Shown here: positions 44,452 to 52,205 of the stretch, one piece after another
How positions within the stretch are numbered: the first letter of the stretch is position 1
How the letters are laid out: each line of letters begins with the position of its first letter
Source: Lewinella sp050633125
GTDB lineage: Bacteria > Bacteroidota > Bacteroidia > Chitinophagales > Saprospiraceae
Direction of reading: 5' to 3'
Length of the DNA: 64,000 bases
NCBI RefSeq assembly: GCF_050633125.1
Contig: NZ_JBOEFX010000026.1
Coordinates: 62,001-126,000, forward strand
The notes under the pieces: generated by a model
Databases searched by the model: none
What the model was told of the DNA's origin: nothing
The model's input: the letters and a program-made list of their open reading frames with translations, nothing else
Program-made: the position numbers and the translations under genes

Positions 44452-45036
44452 TTATTGAGTACCATCTTTTAAATATTTTTTATTCTCCTCCAACGCTAAG
44501 AAATCCGAATAGGATGCCAAAAGCGTCTGCTCTCCATCAATTACGTCCGCTAGGAGATAGGCGAATTTCAACATCACCTCTTCCTCTTTGTCGTTAACGT
44601 GCTCATAGGCAAAATCCGCAAATCTTTTTACTTTATCTGAAAGCAGGTTTGTTTGTAACTCAATATCTAACAGTTGCGAAATGAGCTTGAAATCAAGCAA
44701 TTCGGCTTTGTTGGAGACGAAAAACCTTAAGCTTACATTCTTGATGGATGCGACTTGAAAGCCACCCGAATTTGCCACCAATTCACCGAGTGTCTGATCC
44801 TTTTCCTCTATTTGTTCTTCCAGGATTTCAAAAAGTTTGACATGTTTTTTTAGCACAGTATCTACCTCATTGTTGCTCAACCTAATTTCGTTTTCAATCG
44901 CCAAGAGTGTTTGTTCGATATACTTCTCATTGTCTTTTCTTTCTTTGTAATTACTTACTGAAACAGCAATCAATACCCCAAGGACCACGATGGCAATTTC
45001 CCGTAGAAATGAAACAATTTGGCTTCTCTTTTTCAT
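44452..45036 (-). CDS. Membrane protein, DUF6090-like
   Basis: This is a 194-aa protein. I prefer the ATG at 45036, as the longer frame begins with GTG at 45054. One membrane helix lies near the N-terminus (REIAIVVLGVLIAVSVSNY), followed by the charged helix KERKDNEKYIEQTLLAIENE, then helical segments (LLDFKLISQLLDIELQTNLL). The opening REIxIVVxGVLIAxxxxNxxE is the pattern I recall for DUF6090 proteins of Bacteroidota. Function unknown. Confidence 0.65.
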   Translation of the reverse strand: MKKRSQIVSFLREIAIVVLGVLIAVSVSNYKERKDNEKYIEQTLLAIENEIRLSNNEVDTVLKKHVKLFEILEEQIEEKDQTLGELVANSGGFQVASIKNVSLRFFVSNKAELLDFKLISQLLDIELQTNLLSDKVKRFADFAYEHVNDKEEEVMLKFAYLLADVIDGEQTLLASYSDFLALEENKKYLKDGTQ

Positions 45037-45189
45037 TTTCTTTAGTTTGCTCACTAAAATTAGGCTTTTCCGGTATTCTGCACTTCTTTTTGAGGAGTTT
45101 GTACCACAAGGGCTTGCCCGAAAGTTGCGGAAATTTTTTTTTTTGACAAAATCTCTAAAATTGTCTCTTGAGATGAAAATACCTTCCCC

Positions 45190-45759
45190 CTAAACCACCC
45201 CATTCAACTTTGCATACTGCAACAACATAATGGTTTTCGCGTCCTTGATCTCGCCAGATTTTACCATCGCCATCGCCTGGTCGAGCGTATATTCCAGTAC
45301 TTCGATGTCTTCGGTTTCTTCGGCCAGTCCGCCGCCTTCGCTTACTTTTTGGTGGGCTTCGTAGGCACCGATGAAGAGGTAAAGAATTTCCGTGACTGCC
45401 CCGGGCGACATATAAGCCTCCATCACTTTTTTAACCTCCTGAATGCGGTAGCCTGTTTCCTCTTCCGTCTCCCGGCGTACGCATTCGGCGGGGTCGGCCT
45501 CATCCAATAGGCCAGCACACGCCTCTATCATCATCCCGTCAGAATTACCGTTCAGGAAGGTGGGCAAGCGAAATTGGCGGGTAAGCAGCACGGTCGCTTG
45601 TGCTTTGTTGTACAAAAGTATCGCCGCGCCATTGCCACGGTCGTAAGCTTCACGTACTTGTTCTACCCATTCGCCATCTCGTTGCCGAAATTCATAGGTG
45701 TGCTTACGGAGAATGTACCAGTTGTCAGAGAGGAGTTCAGAGCGGTGATTGCGGATCAT
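45190..45759 (-). CDS. nudK: Nudix hydrolase, NudK-like (GDP-mannose/ADP-ribose pyrophosphatase)
   Basis: This is a 189-aa Nudix enzyme that would split a nucleoside diphosphate linked to another moiety. The Nudix box is visible at about residues 83-104 (AGLLDEADPAECVRRETEEE followed by TGY), and the C-terminal ETEDIEVLEYTLDQAMAMV is typical of the NudK branch. It follows the cystathionine synthase/lyase gene on the same strand, but a strong terminator lies between them, so it has its own promoter. GDP-mannose as substrate is inferred from the branch. Confidence 0.85.
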   Translation of the reverse strand: MIRNHRSELLSDNWYILRKHTYEFRQRDGEWVEQVREAYDRGNGAAILLYNKAQATVLLTRQFRLPTFLNGNSDGMMIEACAGLLDEADPAECVRRETEEETGYRIQEVKKVMEAYMSPGAVTEILYLFIGAYEAHQKVSEGGGLAEETEDIEVLEYTLDQAMAMVKSGEIKDAKTIMLLQYAKLNGVV

Positions 45760-45796
45760 CTTATTGGAATTTCAGTGGACGCTAAAATAAATTTAT

Positions 45797-45834
45797 TCAA
45801 AAAAAGAGGTTACCTTTTTCGTTGGTAACCTCTT
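45797..45834 (-). terminator. Terminator after the cystathionine synthase/lyase gene
   Basis: AAGAGGTTACC (45804-45814) pairs perfectly with GGTAACCTCTT (45824-45834); on the minus strand a run of T follows the stem. It lies 20 nt after that gene's stop and before the Nudix gene. Confidence 0.88.
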
Positions 45835-45853
45835 CCTTTAAAGTTATGTTTTT

Positions 45854-46999
45854 TTATACATTTCTGAACGCTTCTTCCAAATCTGCGATCAGATCATCAA
45901 CATCTTCCACACCCACGCTTAGGCGGATGAGGCTATCCGTTAGCCCTACCTTTAGGCGGTCAGCCTTCGGGATAGATGCGTGGGTCATACTCGCAGGATG
46001 GCCGATGAGGCTTTCCACACCGCCCAGGCTTTCCGCCAGCGTAAAGTAACGGGTGTTGGCCAAAACTTTATTAGCAGTCTCGAAGGTACCTTTAGGAAAA
46101 TCAAAGGAAACCATCCCGCCAAAGTCTTTCATCTGTCGCTTGGCTAGCTCATGCTGTGGGTGGTCCTTTAGGCCAGGATAGTAGACCTTGCCGACCTTAG
46201 GGTGCGCCACCAGATATTTAGCAATCTTGCGGGCATTTTTACAAGAGCGTTCTACCCGTAAGTGCAAGGTTTTGATACCCCGAAGCATCAGGAAACAATC
46301 CTGTGGGCCAGGGATAGCCCCAACGGCATTTTGCAGAAAATACAACTGATCTGCAATCTTATCTTTATTGACAACCAGTGCTCCCATCACCACATCACTG
46401 TGTCCACCGAGGTATTTAGTAGCAGAGTGCAAAACGATATCCGCCCCCATATTCAAAGGGTTTTGAAGCACAGGACTGGCGAAGGTATTGTCTACACAAG
46501 TCATGATCCCCTTGACCTTGGCAATGGCAGTAACCGTTTCGATATCTACCAACTTGAGCATCGGATTGGTTGGCGTTTCAATCCAGATAAGCTTCGTATT
46601 CTTATTGATCTGCTTTTGGAGCTTATCAATGTTCCCAAGATTTACAAAATGAGTCTTGATACCATAGCGCTGGTGTACCTTTACCATCTGCCGGTAAGAA
46701 CCGCCATAGAGGTCGTTCGTCGCGATGATTTCGTCACCAGGCTGCAGCAGGCGCATCACCGCATCCATCGCAGCTAGGCCACTGCTGAAAGTAATTGCGT
46801 GCTTACCGTTTTCCAGACGAGCCAGGTTGCGTTCCAAGGCTGATCGTGTCGGATTCTGTGTACGGGCATACTCAAAACCCTTGTGTTTACCAGGCTCTTC
46901 CTGAGCGTAAGTAGAGGTTTGGTAAATGGGCGTCATAACTGCTCCTGTAGCCGGGTCAGGAGAAAGGCCAGCATGAATGCACTTCGTTCCGAATTTCAT
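45854..46999 (-). CDS. metB: Cystathionine gamma-synthase / gamma-lyase (PLP enzyme)
   Basis: This is a 381-aa cytoplasmic enzyme of trans-sulfuration. The ATG at 46999 (MKFGTKCIHAG) is the family's normal start. PLP-binding features: ITFSSGLAAMDAVMRLL (phosphate loop), ETPTNPMLKLVDIE, CVDNTFASPVLQNPLNMGAD and the Schiff-base lysine in HSATKYLGGHSDVVMGALVV. The C-terminal SLGGVESLIGHPASMTHASI is also conserved. Synthase (methionine biosynthesis) and lyase (cysteine release) cannot be separated by eye. It has its own promoter and terminator. Confidence 0.93.
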   Translation of the reverse strand: MKFGTKCIHAGLSPDPATGAVMTPIYQTSTYAQEEPGKHKGFEYARTQNPTRSALERNLARLENGKHAITFSSGLAAMDAVMRLLQPGDEIIATNDLYGGSYRQMVKVHQRYGIKTHFVNLGNIDKLQKQINKNTKLIWIETPTNPMLKLVDIETVTAIAKVKGIMTCVDNTFASPVLQNPLNMGADIVLHSATKYLGGHSDVVMGALVVNKDKIADQLYFLQNAVGAIPGPQDCFLMLRGIKTLHLRVERSCKNARKIAKYLVAHPKVGKVYYPGLKDHPQHELAKRQMKDFGGMVSFDFPKGTFETANKVLANTRYFTLAESLGGVESLIGHPASMTHASIPKADRLKVGLTDSLIRLSVGVEDVDDLIADLEEAFRNV

Positions 47000-47074
47000 C
47001 TTGCGGATATGTTCTAATGGCCACAATTTTAGGTTTTGTGACCACTACTTGATTAGGAATATACTATAGGGCCG

Positions 47075-47082
47075 CAAAGGTA
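47075..47082 (-). promoter_or_regulatory. -7 box upstream of the cystathionine synthase/lyase gene
   Basis: On the minus strand TACCTTTG fits TAnnTTTG exactly. Transcription would start near 47068, giving a leader of about 70 nt. No -33 TTG at the expected distance. Confidence 0.5.
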
Positions 47083-47127
47083 AGAGGATTGGATTAGAAT
47101 CTTAGAGCTTGCCTCACTATTTATCAT

Positions 47128-47267
47128 GGGCCATGCCGGTAGTGGCGTTGCTGCGCACACGCCCCTACGGCACCAGGCTGTCTGGTCGCTATCGCTTCCG
47201 CCCATCCTCTTGTCCTTAGTCCCTCCGGGCCTCGCGCTCCGGCCTGCTGGCCTGCGCACTGGTTTTA
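47128..47267 (+). repeat. Dispersed repeat family R1, copy B
   Basis: The blocks GGGCCATGCC, GGCACCAGGCTGTCTG, CCCATCCTCTTGTCCTTAGT, CCCTCCGGGCC, CGGCCTGCTGGCC and GCGCACTGG follow in order, as in copies A (reverse, 32401) and C (62643). It sits in a 786-nt non-coding gap (47000-47785) that holds, in order, the promoter of the upstream gene, R1, R4 and a GC-rich stretch with short inverted repeats (47480-47600). I see no gene in this gap. Confidence 0.75.
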
Positions 47268-47288
47268 GGGTGTCGATTGAGTTGGGCT

Positions 47289-47395
47289 GATCGTATCAAC
47301 ACGATCATACATTCAGGTGAGGCCAATCGTACCAGTGCGATCATACATTTGGGCCGCACCCTCAAAACCCAAAGTAGAAAATCGGAATTGGAAAA
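47289..47395 (+). repeat. Repeat family R4, copy 1, with internal direct repeat
   Basis: Two related units follow each other: 47289-47313 (GATCGT-atcaac-ACGATC hairpin then ATACATT) and 47323-47349. The second unit, 27 nt long, is identical on the opposite strand at 50392-50418. Downstream, AAATCGGAATT at about 47388-47398 also recurs near 50330. The stretch is a mosaic with R1 just before it. Confidence 0.7.
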
Positions 47396-47479
47396 CAGGA
47401 AGCTTTCACCGCACCTCGCACTCTGCCCGCACCTCGCACCCCAATCACACTTTCAGCGTGGAGCGAACAGCCGATCCCG

Positions 47480-47600
47480 CCGCATCCCGTTTTTTTCATC
47501 GGGAGCGGAGCAGCAGCGATAGTAGCGGTATGCATTGCTGCGCACTGCATGAGAGCGGATAGCGCGGTGGCCAGCCGCCAGGCGAGGCCAGCTGCCCACA
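47480..47600. repeat. GC-rich stretch with short inverted repeats
   Basis: Short inverted and near-repeated words occur here (GAGCGGAGCAGCAGCGATAG, GAGAGCGGATAGCGC, and GGTGGCC near GGCCAGC). Similar GC-rich blocks are, from memory, dispersed in Bacteroidota genomes, but only one copy is in this window. No gene is supported here. Confidence 0.35.
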
Positions 47601-47785
47601 TAAACTAGCTTCTTGTTATAAAGACCAGTCTTTTGGTTTACGTAACTAATAACTTAGAAGAAGCCCCTCAAAATTGAAGCCCTTTTTTCTCCTGCATTTA
47701 GCAAAACATTAACGTTCTTTGTGTGTTCCAAACACCAATAAGCTGCGTCTAAAGGACGTTAAATGCTCGGAATAAACAACCCAAG

Positions 47786-48469
47786 ATGACTATGTTTAAA
47801 CAACTGATAATTACCAGCCTTGCTTTACTCTTTACCGTGAGTACTTACGCCCAAGATTATACCAAGACCGAAGACTCTGATCCGGAGGCACGCAAAATCC
47901 TGGATCAGGTACGGCAGAAATACGAAGCCTATTCTTCGATTGAAGCTGATTTTGCTTTGGACATTGAATTTCCAGAGCAGCCAAAAGAAACCCAGCAGGG
48001 TAAACTGGCCCGCAGCGGCGACAAGTACCGGGTAGAGTTTGGTGGTCAGGAAATATTCTCTGACGGCAATGCTTTGTACCTTGTTATGCACGGTAATCAG
48101 TCGGTGCAAATCAATACACTCCCTGCTCCTGGCGAGGATACCGGACTCCTGTCCCCACAGTCGATCTTTAATTTCTACGATAATGGTGAGTTTATTTATA
48201 CCCTGATTGATACCCGCACCGAGAATGGCAAGGTGGTACATATCATCGAATTCAAACCCACCGATCGTAGCAGTGAGTATGCTAAATTGCGGATGTTGGT
48301 AGCCCGTGACAATAAGGAAATTGTAGAGGTAAAAGCATTTGCTAAAGACGGAAGCCGCTATACGTTCAAGTTGAAAAATGTAAACGCTAACAAGCAATTT
48401 GCCAGTGGTTACTTTGGCTTCAACAAAAACAAGTACCCCAGTTACTACGTAGAAGACCTACGTGACTAG
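47786..48469 (+). CDS. lolA: Outer-membrane lipoprotein carrier protein LolA
   Basis: This is a 227-aa periplasmic chaperone that ferries lipoproteins to the outer membrane. The signal peptide is ITSLALLFTVSTYAQ. The mature part has the LolA pattern: KILDQVRQKYEAYSSIEADF, then QQGKLARSGDKYRVEFGGQE, IFSDGNALYLVMHG and SPQSIFNFYDNGEF, with the basic hook GYFGFNKNKYPSYYVEDLRD at the end. The length is usual for Bacteroidota LolA. No FtsK gene, a common neighbour, is seen upstream; a repeat-filled gap lies there instead. Confidence 0.9.
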   Translation: MTMFKQLIITSLALLFTVSTYAQDYTKTEDSDPEARKILDQVRQKYEAYSSIEADFALDIEFPEQPKETQQGKLARSGDKYRVEFGGQEIFSDGNALYLVMHGNQSVQINTLPAPGEDTGLLSPQSIFNFYDNGEFIYTLIDTRTENGKVVHIIEFKPTDRSSEYAKLRMLVARDNKEIVEVKAFAKDGSRYTFKLKNVNANKQFASGYFGFNKNKYPSYYVEDLRD

Positions 48470-48510
48470 GTCTCTTATTGCACAGAGAACTAAGTTCCAT
48501 TTCTCTAAGG

Positions 48511-48611
48511 TTTTCAAATAGCCAGTACACTTAATGTGAACTATTTAGCTTGCTATTGAAAAAACGAAATAGAAATTTATTTTCGTGCTGTTCCTCGTTT
48601 TTTTACCTTTG
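48511..48611 (+). repeat. Dispersed repeat family R3, copy 2, ending in a promoter box
   Basis: From GGTTTTCAAATAGCC (48511) through AAATTTATTTTCGTGCTG (to 48590) it aligns with 39047 and 58800. TACCTTTG at 48604-48611 is an exact -7 box. Transcription from it would start near 48617 and meet the hairpin at 48623 at once. Confidence 0.65.
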
Positions 48612-48622
48612 TAAGGTGAGTT

Positions 48623-48659
48623 CCCGAGTACTGTAAGTGAACAGTATTCGGGATTTTTT
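48623..48659 (+). terminator. Hairpin and T-run just after a promoter box
   Basis: CCCGAGTACTGT (48623-48634) pairs with ACAGTATTCGGG (48641-48652), with one G-T pair and a 6-nt loop, then ATTTTTTC. As a terminator it may end the lolA transcript (stop 154 nt upstream) or cut short RNAs begun at the box at 48604. Confidence 0.8.
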
Positions 48660-48747
48660 CTTTGCCAATGGGCGATTCCCCGAGATCATTTTTTTTCAAA
48701 ACCTGTTTTAGGTTTCTGCGATCTAATTACAAAACATTAACTCCTGT

Positions 48748-50241
48748 ATGGCAGCCTGGAAATCAAAACTTACCCGCCCTTTTGCCAACTTGATTGCTAA
48801 AAGCATCGATCGCTGGTCTTCAGCACCTTTGGTAGCACAGGAATCCGTTTTTAGAGACCTGATGCGTGGTGTAGCACAAACCCGATTTGGACGTGATCAT
48901 CAGCTTACGGCCAACACCAGCTACGAAGCCTTCCGCGAGCAGGTGCCACTGCGCGACTACGAAGACCTGAAGCCTTATATTGAGTACATCAAGCAAGGGG
49001 AAGAAAATGTGCTTTGGCCAGGTAAACCGGCTTATTTTGCCAAAACCAGTGGCACTACTTCGGGCGTGAAATATATTCCGCTGACGAAGGACAGTCTGCC
49101 CAATCATTTTGGCACGGCCCGTAATGCCCTCTTCAATTACTACGCTCGCACGGGTAAAGGCCAATGGATGGACGGCAAGCTGATTTTCCTTTCAGGCAGC
49201 CCGGAGCTGGAAGAGGTAGGAGGCATCAAAACGGGCCGCCTATCGGGAATTGTCAACCATCAGGTGCCGGCGTGGCTACGCACCAACCAACTCCCCTCCT
49301 ACGACACCAACATCATTGAGGATTGGGAAACCAAGTTAGAGCGTATCGTTGCGGAAACACTCCCCGCCGATATGCGCCTGATCAGCGGAATACCACCCTG
49401 GGTACAGATGTATTACGAGCGGCTGCTGGAAAAAACCGGCAAAAAATACGTCAAGGATATCTTCCCAAACTATGACGTCTTTGTTTACGGTGGCGTCAAT
49501 TTTGAACCTTACCGGGGAGCACTGGAAGAGCTGGTAGGCAAACGCCTCGACAGTGTCGAAACCTACCCGGCCAGCGAGGGGTTCATCGCCTTTCAGGATA
49601 GCCAGGCGGAGCCAGGGTTACTGCTAAATGTCGCCAGTGGCATCTTCTTCGAGTTTGTTCCTGCTGACGAAATTTTCAACGAGAACCCTACCCGCCTTTC
49701 CTTGGCCGAGGTAGAACTGGGGGTCAACTACGCCATCATCATCAACAACAATGCAGGCTTGTGGGGTTACAATATTGGTGACACGGTAGAGTTTGTAAGC
49801 ACCCAACCCTACCGTATTAAGGTCACGGGCCGTATCAAGCACTTCATCTCCGCTTTTGGCGAGCACGTGATTGGCAAAGAAGTAGAGACGGCCATGCTGG
49901 AAGTTACCCAAGGAACAGAGGTTCGTACGACCGAATTTACGGTGGCTCCTCAGATTAGTCCGCCAGAAGGAGGCCTCCCCTACCACGAATGGCTGGTTGA
50001 ATTTGAACACCCCCCCGCCGACTTGGACGACTTTACCCGCAAACTCAATGAAACAATGGTGGCCCAAAATATTTATTACCAGGATTTGATTGCCGGGGGG
50101 ATTTTGCGACCACTTGTTGTTCGGCCTCTCCCAAAAGATGCTTTCCGCAACTATATGAAAACGCAGGGAAAGCTGGGTGGACAAAACAAGGTGCCTCGGT
50201 TAAGTAATGATCGGAAGATTGCGGATTGGTTTCAGGTTTGA
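48748..50241 (+). CDS. GH3-family acyl-adenylating protein
   Basis: This is a 497-aa cytoplasmic enzyme of the GH3/ANL superfamily; plant members join amino acids to auxin or jasmonate, while bacterial roles are mostly unknown. The ATP-binding loop AKTSGTTSGVKYIPLTK near residue 95 is characteristic, as are VFVYGGVNFEPYRGALEEL and the C-terminal hinge VTGRIKHFISAFGEHVIGKE. The length fits bacterial GH3. It stands alone, so the substrate cannot be judged. Confidence 0.92.
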   Translation: MAAWKSKLTRPFANLIAKSIDRWSSAPLVAQESVFRDLMRGVAQTRFGRDHQLTANTSYEAFREQVPLRDYEDLKPYIEYIKQGEENVLWPGKPAYFAKTSGTTSGVKYIPLTKDSLPNHFGTARNALFNYYARTGKGQWMDGKLIFLSGSPELEEVGGIKTGRLSGIVNHQVPAWLRTNQLPSYDTNIIEDWETKLERIVAETLPADMRLISGIPPWVQMYYERLLEKTGKKYVKDIFPNYDVFVYGGVNFEPYRGALEELVGKRLDSVETYPASEGFIAFQDSQAEPGLLLNVASGIFFEFVPADEIFNENPTRLSLAEVELGVNYAIIINNNAGLWGYNIGDTVEFVSTQPYRIKVTGRIKHFISAFGEHVIGKEVETAMLEVTQGTEVRTTEFTVAPQISPPEGGLPYHEWLVEFEHPPADLDDFTRKLNETMVAQNIYYQDLIAGGILRPLVVRPLPKDAFRNYMKTQGKLGGQNKVPRLSNDRKIADWFQV

Positions 50242-50263
50242 TTGTTGGATTGTTGGATTGTTG
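50240..50263 (+). repeat. Three tandem 8-nt units at a stop codon
   Basis: GATTGTTG is repeated three times, beginning within the TGA stop of the GH3 gene. A similar tandem word follows the permease stop at 1639. Slippage here would change the 3' end of the mRNA but not the protein. Confidence 0.7.
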
Positions 50264-50324
50264 GATGGAAAACAAGGATTAGAGAAGCATAGTCGTGGCG
50301 TCGCAATGCGTCGCGACCTTGGCT

Positions 50325-50440
50325 CATATAATTCCGATTTCCCTCTTCCGATCTCCGACTTTAAGTGCCCTAGGGTGCTGGGTGCAACCTTAATGTATGA
50401 TCGCACTGGTACGATTGGGGCGCCGCGAGCTGGGTGCGAA
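50325..50440 (-). repeat. Repeat family R4, copy 2 (reverse orientation)
   Basis: The 27 nt at 50392-50418 are the exact reverse complement of 47323-47349. On the minus strand the flanking blocks GCACCC and AAATCGGAATT occur in the same order as in copy 1, with longer spacers. The 50242-50517 gap also has a near-palindrome at 50292-50317 with GTCG and CGAC ends. Confidence 0.75.
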
Positions 50441-50517
50441 CGTTTACACTTTTCCAACCCCCTACACCTTTATTCCGACTTTCCTTAAATTTGTGGTGTT
50501 CAAAAAATGGAAATATT

Positions 50518-51300
50518 ATGCGTAGAATATTTGTTCTAGTGAGTTTACTTCTTGTAGTTACTGGCGGCTGGAGCCAGTCGGCGGAAGAACGTGCGCAAAC
50601 AGCTTTTCAACAGTTGGATGCCCAACGTTACCCCCTGGCCATCGGTGCTTATGAACAACTGCTAAGTGAGGGCTATTCCTCGCCCGGGTTGCACTACAAC
50701 CTGGGTTTGGCATACTACCGGACAGAAAAGCTTGGGCCCGCCATTTTACAGATGGAAAAAGCAAAAAAGCTAGCCCCTTATGATAAAGAAATCCGAAAAA
50801 ATCTGGACCTGCTCAGGAATGAACAAGAGGACGGGCTACTCCCTATTCCCACCTTTTTTCTCTACGATTGGTGGCACCGCGTTGCGGCCAGGCTACAACC
50901 CGACACTTGGGGCGTATTGGCTATTTTTTTCACCTTTATCGGTGCGGCTATATTGATGAACTGGTTGTGGTTTCGCAACGGCGCCGGCACTCCGGCCTGG
51001 TACCCAACCAAGCGAGCAGCACAACTCCCTTTCTACGGCGCAATGTTGATATTGCTGGCCATCCTCTTTATCTTCTTCGCTAACAGCAGAACCAAGGCAC
51101 TTGCACGTGCCGATCAGGCCGTCATTCTTTTCAAAAAAGTAGAGGTAAGAATTGCTCCGGGTACAGACACCGAGATCGACTTTGAGGTGCATGAAGGCCT
51201 CCGCGTACGCCTACTCGATAACTTCGAAGGGTGGAGCAAGGTAGAACTTGTGGATGGCCGAACAGGCTGGGTACAGGACGCTGAAGTGGGGGTGATTTAA
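50518..51300 (+). CDS. TPR and SH3b-domain membrane protein (BatE-like)
   Basis: This is a 260-aa protein. The ATG at 50518 starts a signal peptide (LVSLLLVVTGGWSQ). Tetratricopeptide-type helices follow (AQTAFQQLDAQRYPLAIGAY, YNLGLAYYRTEKLGPAILQM), then two membrane helices (GVLAIFFTFIGAAILMNWLW; FYGAMLILLAILFIFFANS) and a C-terminal SH3b-like domain (VRIAPGTDTEIDFEVHEGLR, VELVDGRTGWVQDAEVGVI). This is the layout of Bacteroidota BatE proteins, which in other genomes follow the batABCD genes; those are absent here. TAAATTTG at 50486-50493 is a likely -7 box. Confidence 0.82.
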   Translation: MRRIFVLVSLLLVVTGGWSQSAEERAQTAFQQLDAQRYPLAIGAYEQLLSEGYSSPGLHYNLGLAYYRTEKLGPAILQMEKAKKLAPYDKEIRKNLDLLRNEQEDGLLPIPTFFLYDWWHRVAARLQPDTWGVLAIFFTFIGAAILMNWLWFRNGAGTPAWYPTKRAAQLPFYGAMLILLAILFIFFANSRTKALARADQAVILFKKVEVRIAPGTDTEIDFEVHEGLRVRLLDNFEGWSKVELVDGRTGWVQDAEVGVI

Positions 51301-51326
51301 ATAGTTATTGGTTGGTTATTTTTTTA

Positions 51327-51421
51327 GGGGGAGCTATGCCATCGTTCCTCGGCACCCCGTGCTCCAGACGCTGTCTTACGCACTCCTTTAGTGCTCAAGC
51401 TCCCATTTCTATCTAAAAAAC
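51327..51421 (+). repeat. Partial copy of repeat family R1 with inverted ends
   Basis: GAGCTATGCCATCGTTCCTC followed by GGCACC resembles the first block of copy A, and GCTGTCT follows. The element is bounded by inverted words: GGGAGCT (51329-51335) with AGCTCCC (51398-51404), and outside them T-rich and A-rich runs that also pair. As a whole it could act as a terminator for the TPR gene. Confidence 0.5.
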
Positions 51422-51462
51422 AGGGGTAACTACTCATTACTCCAAGCAAAAAGACTGAGCCT

Positions 51463-51825
51463 ATGCAAGATAAACTTACCAACTTCTTTCTTAATCAAGA
51501 AGAGCCGCTACAGGGAACCTTGCTAGCGCTACATGACTACATTTTGGCGCTACATCCAGGAGTAAGCGTGGCATGGAAATGGAGTTCGCCTTTCTTTACC
51601 TACCAAGGCAAAAACTTCTGCTACCTATGGATGGATAAGAAAACCCGCCATCCTTACATCGGTTTTATCGATGGACATAAAATTGATCACCCTTTGCTTA
51701 TCAGTGATGGGCGCAAGCAGATAAAGGTATTATCTATTAACCCCGAAGAGGATTTTCCTCACGAGGCCATGAAGCATATTTTCAAAGTAGCATTGAAATG
51801 GTCGCAGAATGAGGATAATAAATAA
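51463..51825 (+). CDS. DUF1801-family protein
   Basis: This is a 120-aa cytoplasmic protein. The pattern ALHDYILALHPGVSVAWKWS, FFTYQGKNFCYLWMDKKTRH and the end HEAMKHIFKVALKW is that of DUF1801 (YdhG-like) proteins, whose biochemical role is not known. The length is normal. Its last 44 nt overlap, tail to tail, a minus-strand membrane protein gene. Confidence 0.85.
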   Translation: MQDKLTNFFLNQEEPLQGTLLALHDYILALHPGVSVAWKWSSPFFTYQGKNFCYLWMDKKTRHPYIGFIDGHKIDHPLLISDGRKQIKVLSINPEEDFPHEAMKHIFKVALKWSQNEDNK

Positions 51826-52138
51826 GATAAACAGTATAAATTAATCCTATCACTGCCCAAAGAATCGCGAGATAGGTGGCATGCCTGTCCTCTCGTTCAT
51901 CTCTTTTGTCTTTGTGCCAGTTTTTTGTTGGTGAAATAAAAGAATATCGAACGAGTAGCCTTCTACTAATCTCCCCAATAGCTACTGCAATAAGACAGTA
52001 ACTGAAGGTAGGAAACCACCAATAGTCAAATAATTCAGACGGAATATGATCACCAGCTACCCACCTCCAACAGCAGGCAATGATAAATAGTACTCCAAGG
52101 TGGAGTTTATTATTCTTTTTGATGCTTTCGTAAATCAA
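51782..52138 (-). CDS. Small membrane protein, hypothetical
   Basis: This is a protein of about 118 aa with three hydrophobic stretches (HLGVLFIIACCWRWVAG; WWFPTFSYCLIAVAIGEIS; TYLAILWAVIGLIYTVYLIY) and a charged loop KNWHKDKRDEREDRH. The only start in the frame is a TTG at 52138; no in-frame ATG exists early in the frame, so the exact start is uncertain. The hydrophobic pattern supports a real gene. It overlaps the DUF1801 gene by 44 nt. Confidence 0.55.
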   Translation of the reverse strand: MIYESIKKNNKLHLGVLFIIACCWRWVAGDHIPSELFDYWWFPTFSYCLIAVAIGEISRRLLVRYSFISPTKNWHKDKRDEREDRHATYLAILWAVIGLIYTVYLIYYPHSATISMLL

Positions 52139-52205
52139 TCTAAATTGTTTAATCGCATAGGATAATGTTTAGTATAATATAGCAAAATACAACCAACTTC
52201 TCCTC

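Noticed and set aside
47317..47562. Open frame sharing PIVPVRSYI with a frame at 50200-50457
   Set aside because: The shared peptide comes from the 27-nt R4 DNA repeat, which is read in both; neither frame looks like a gene.
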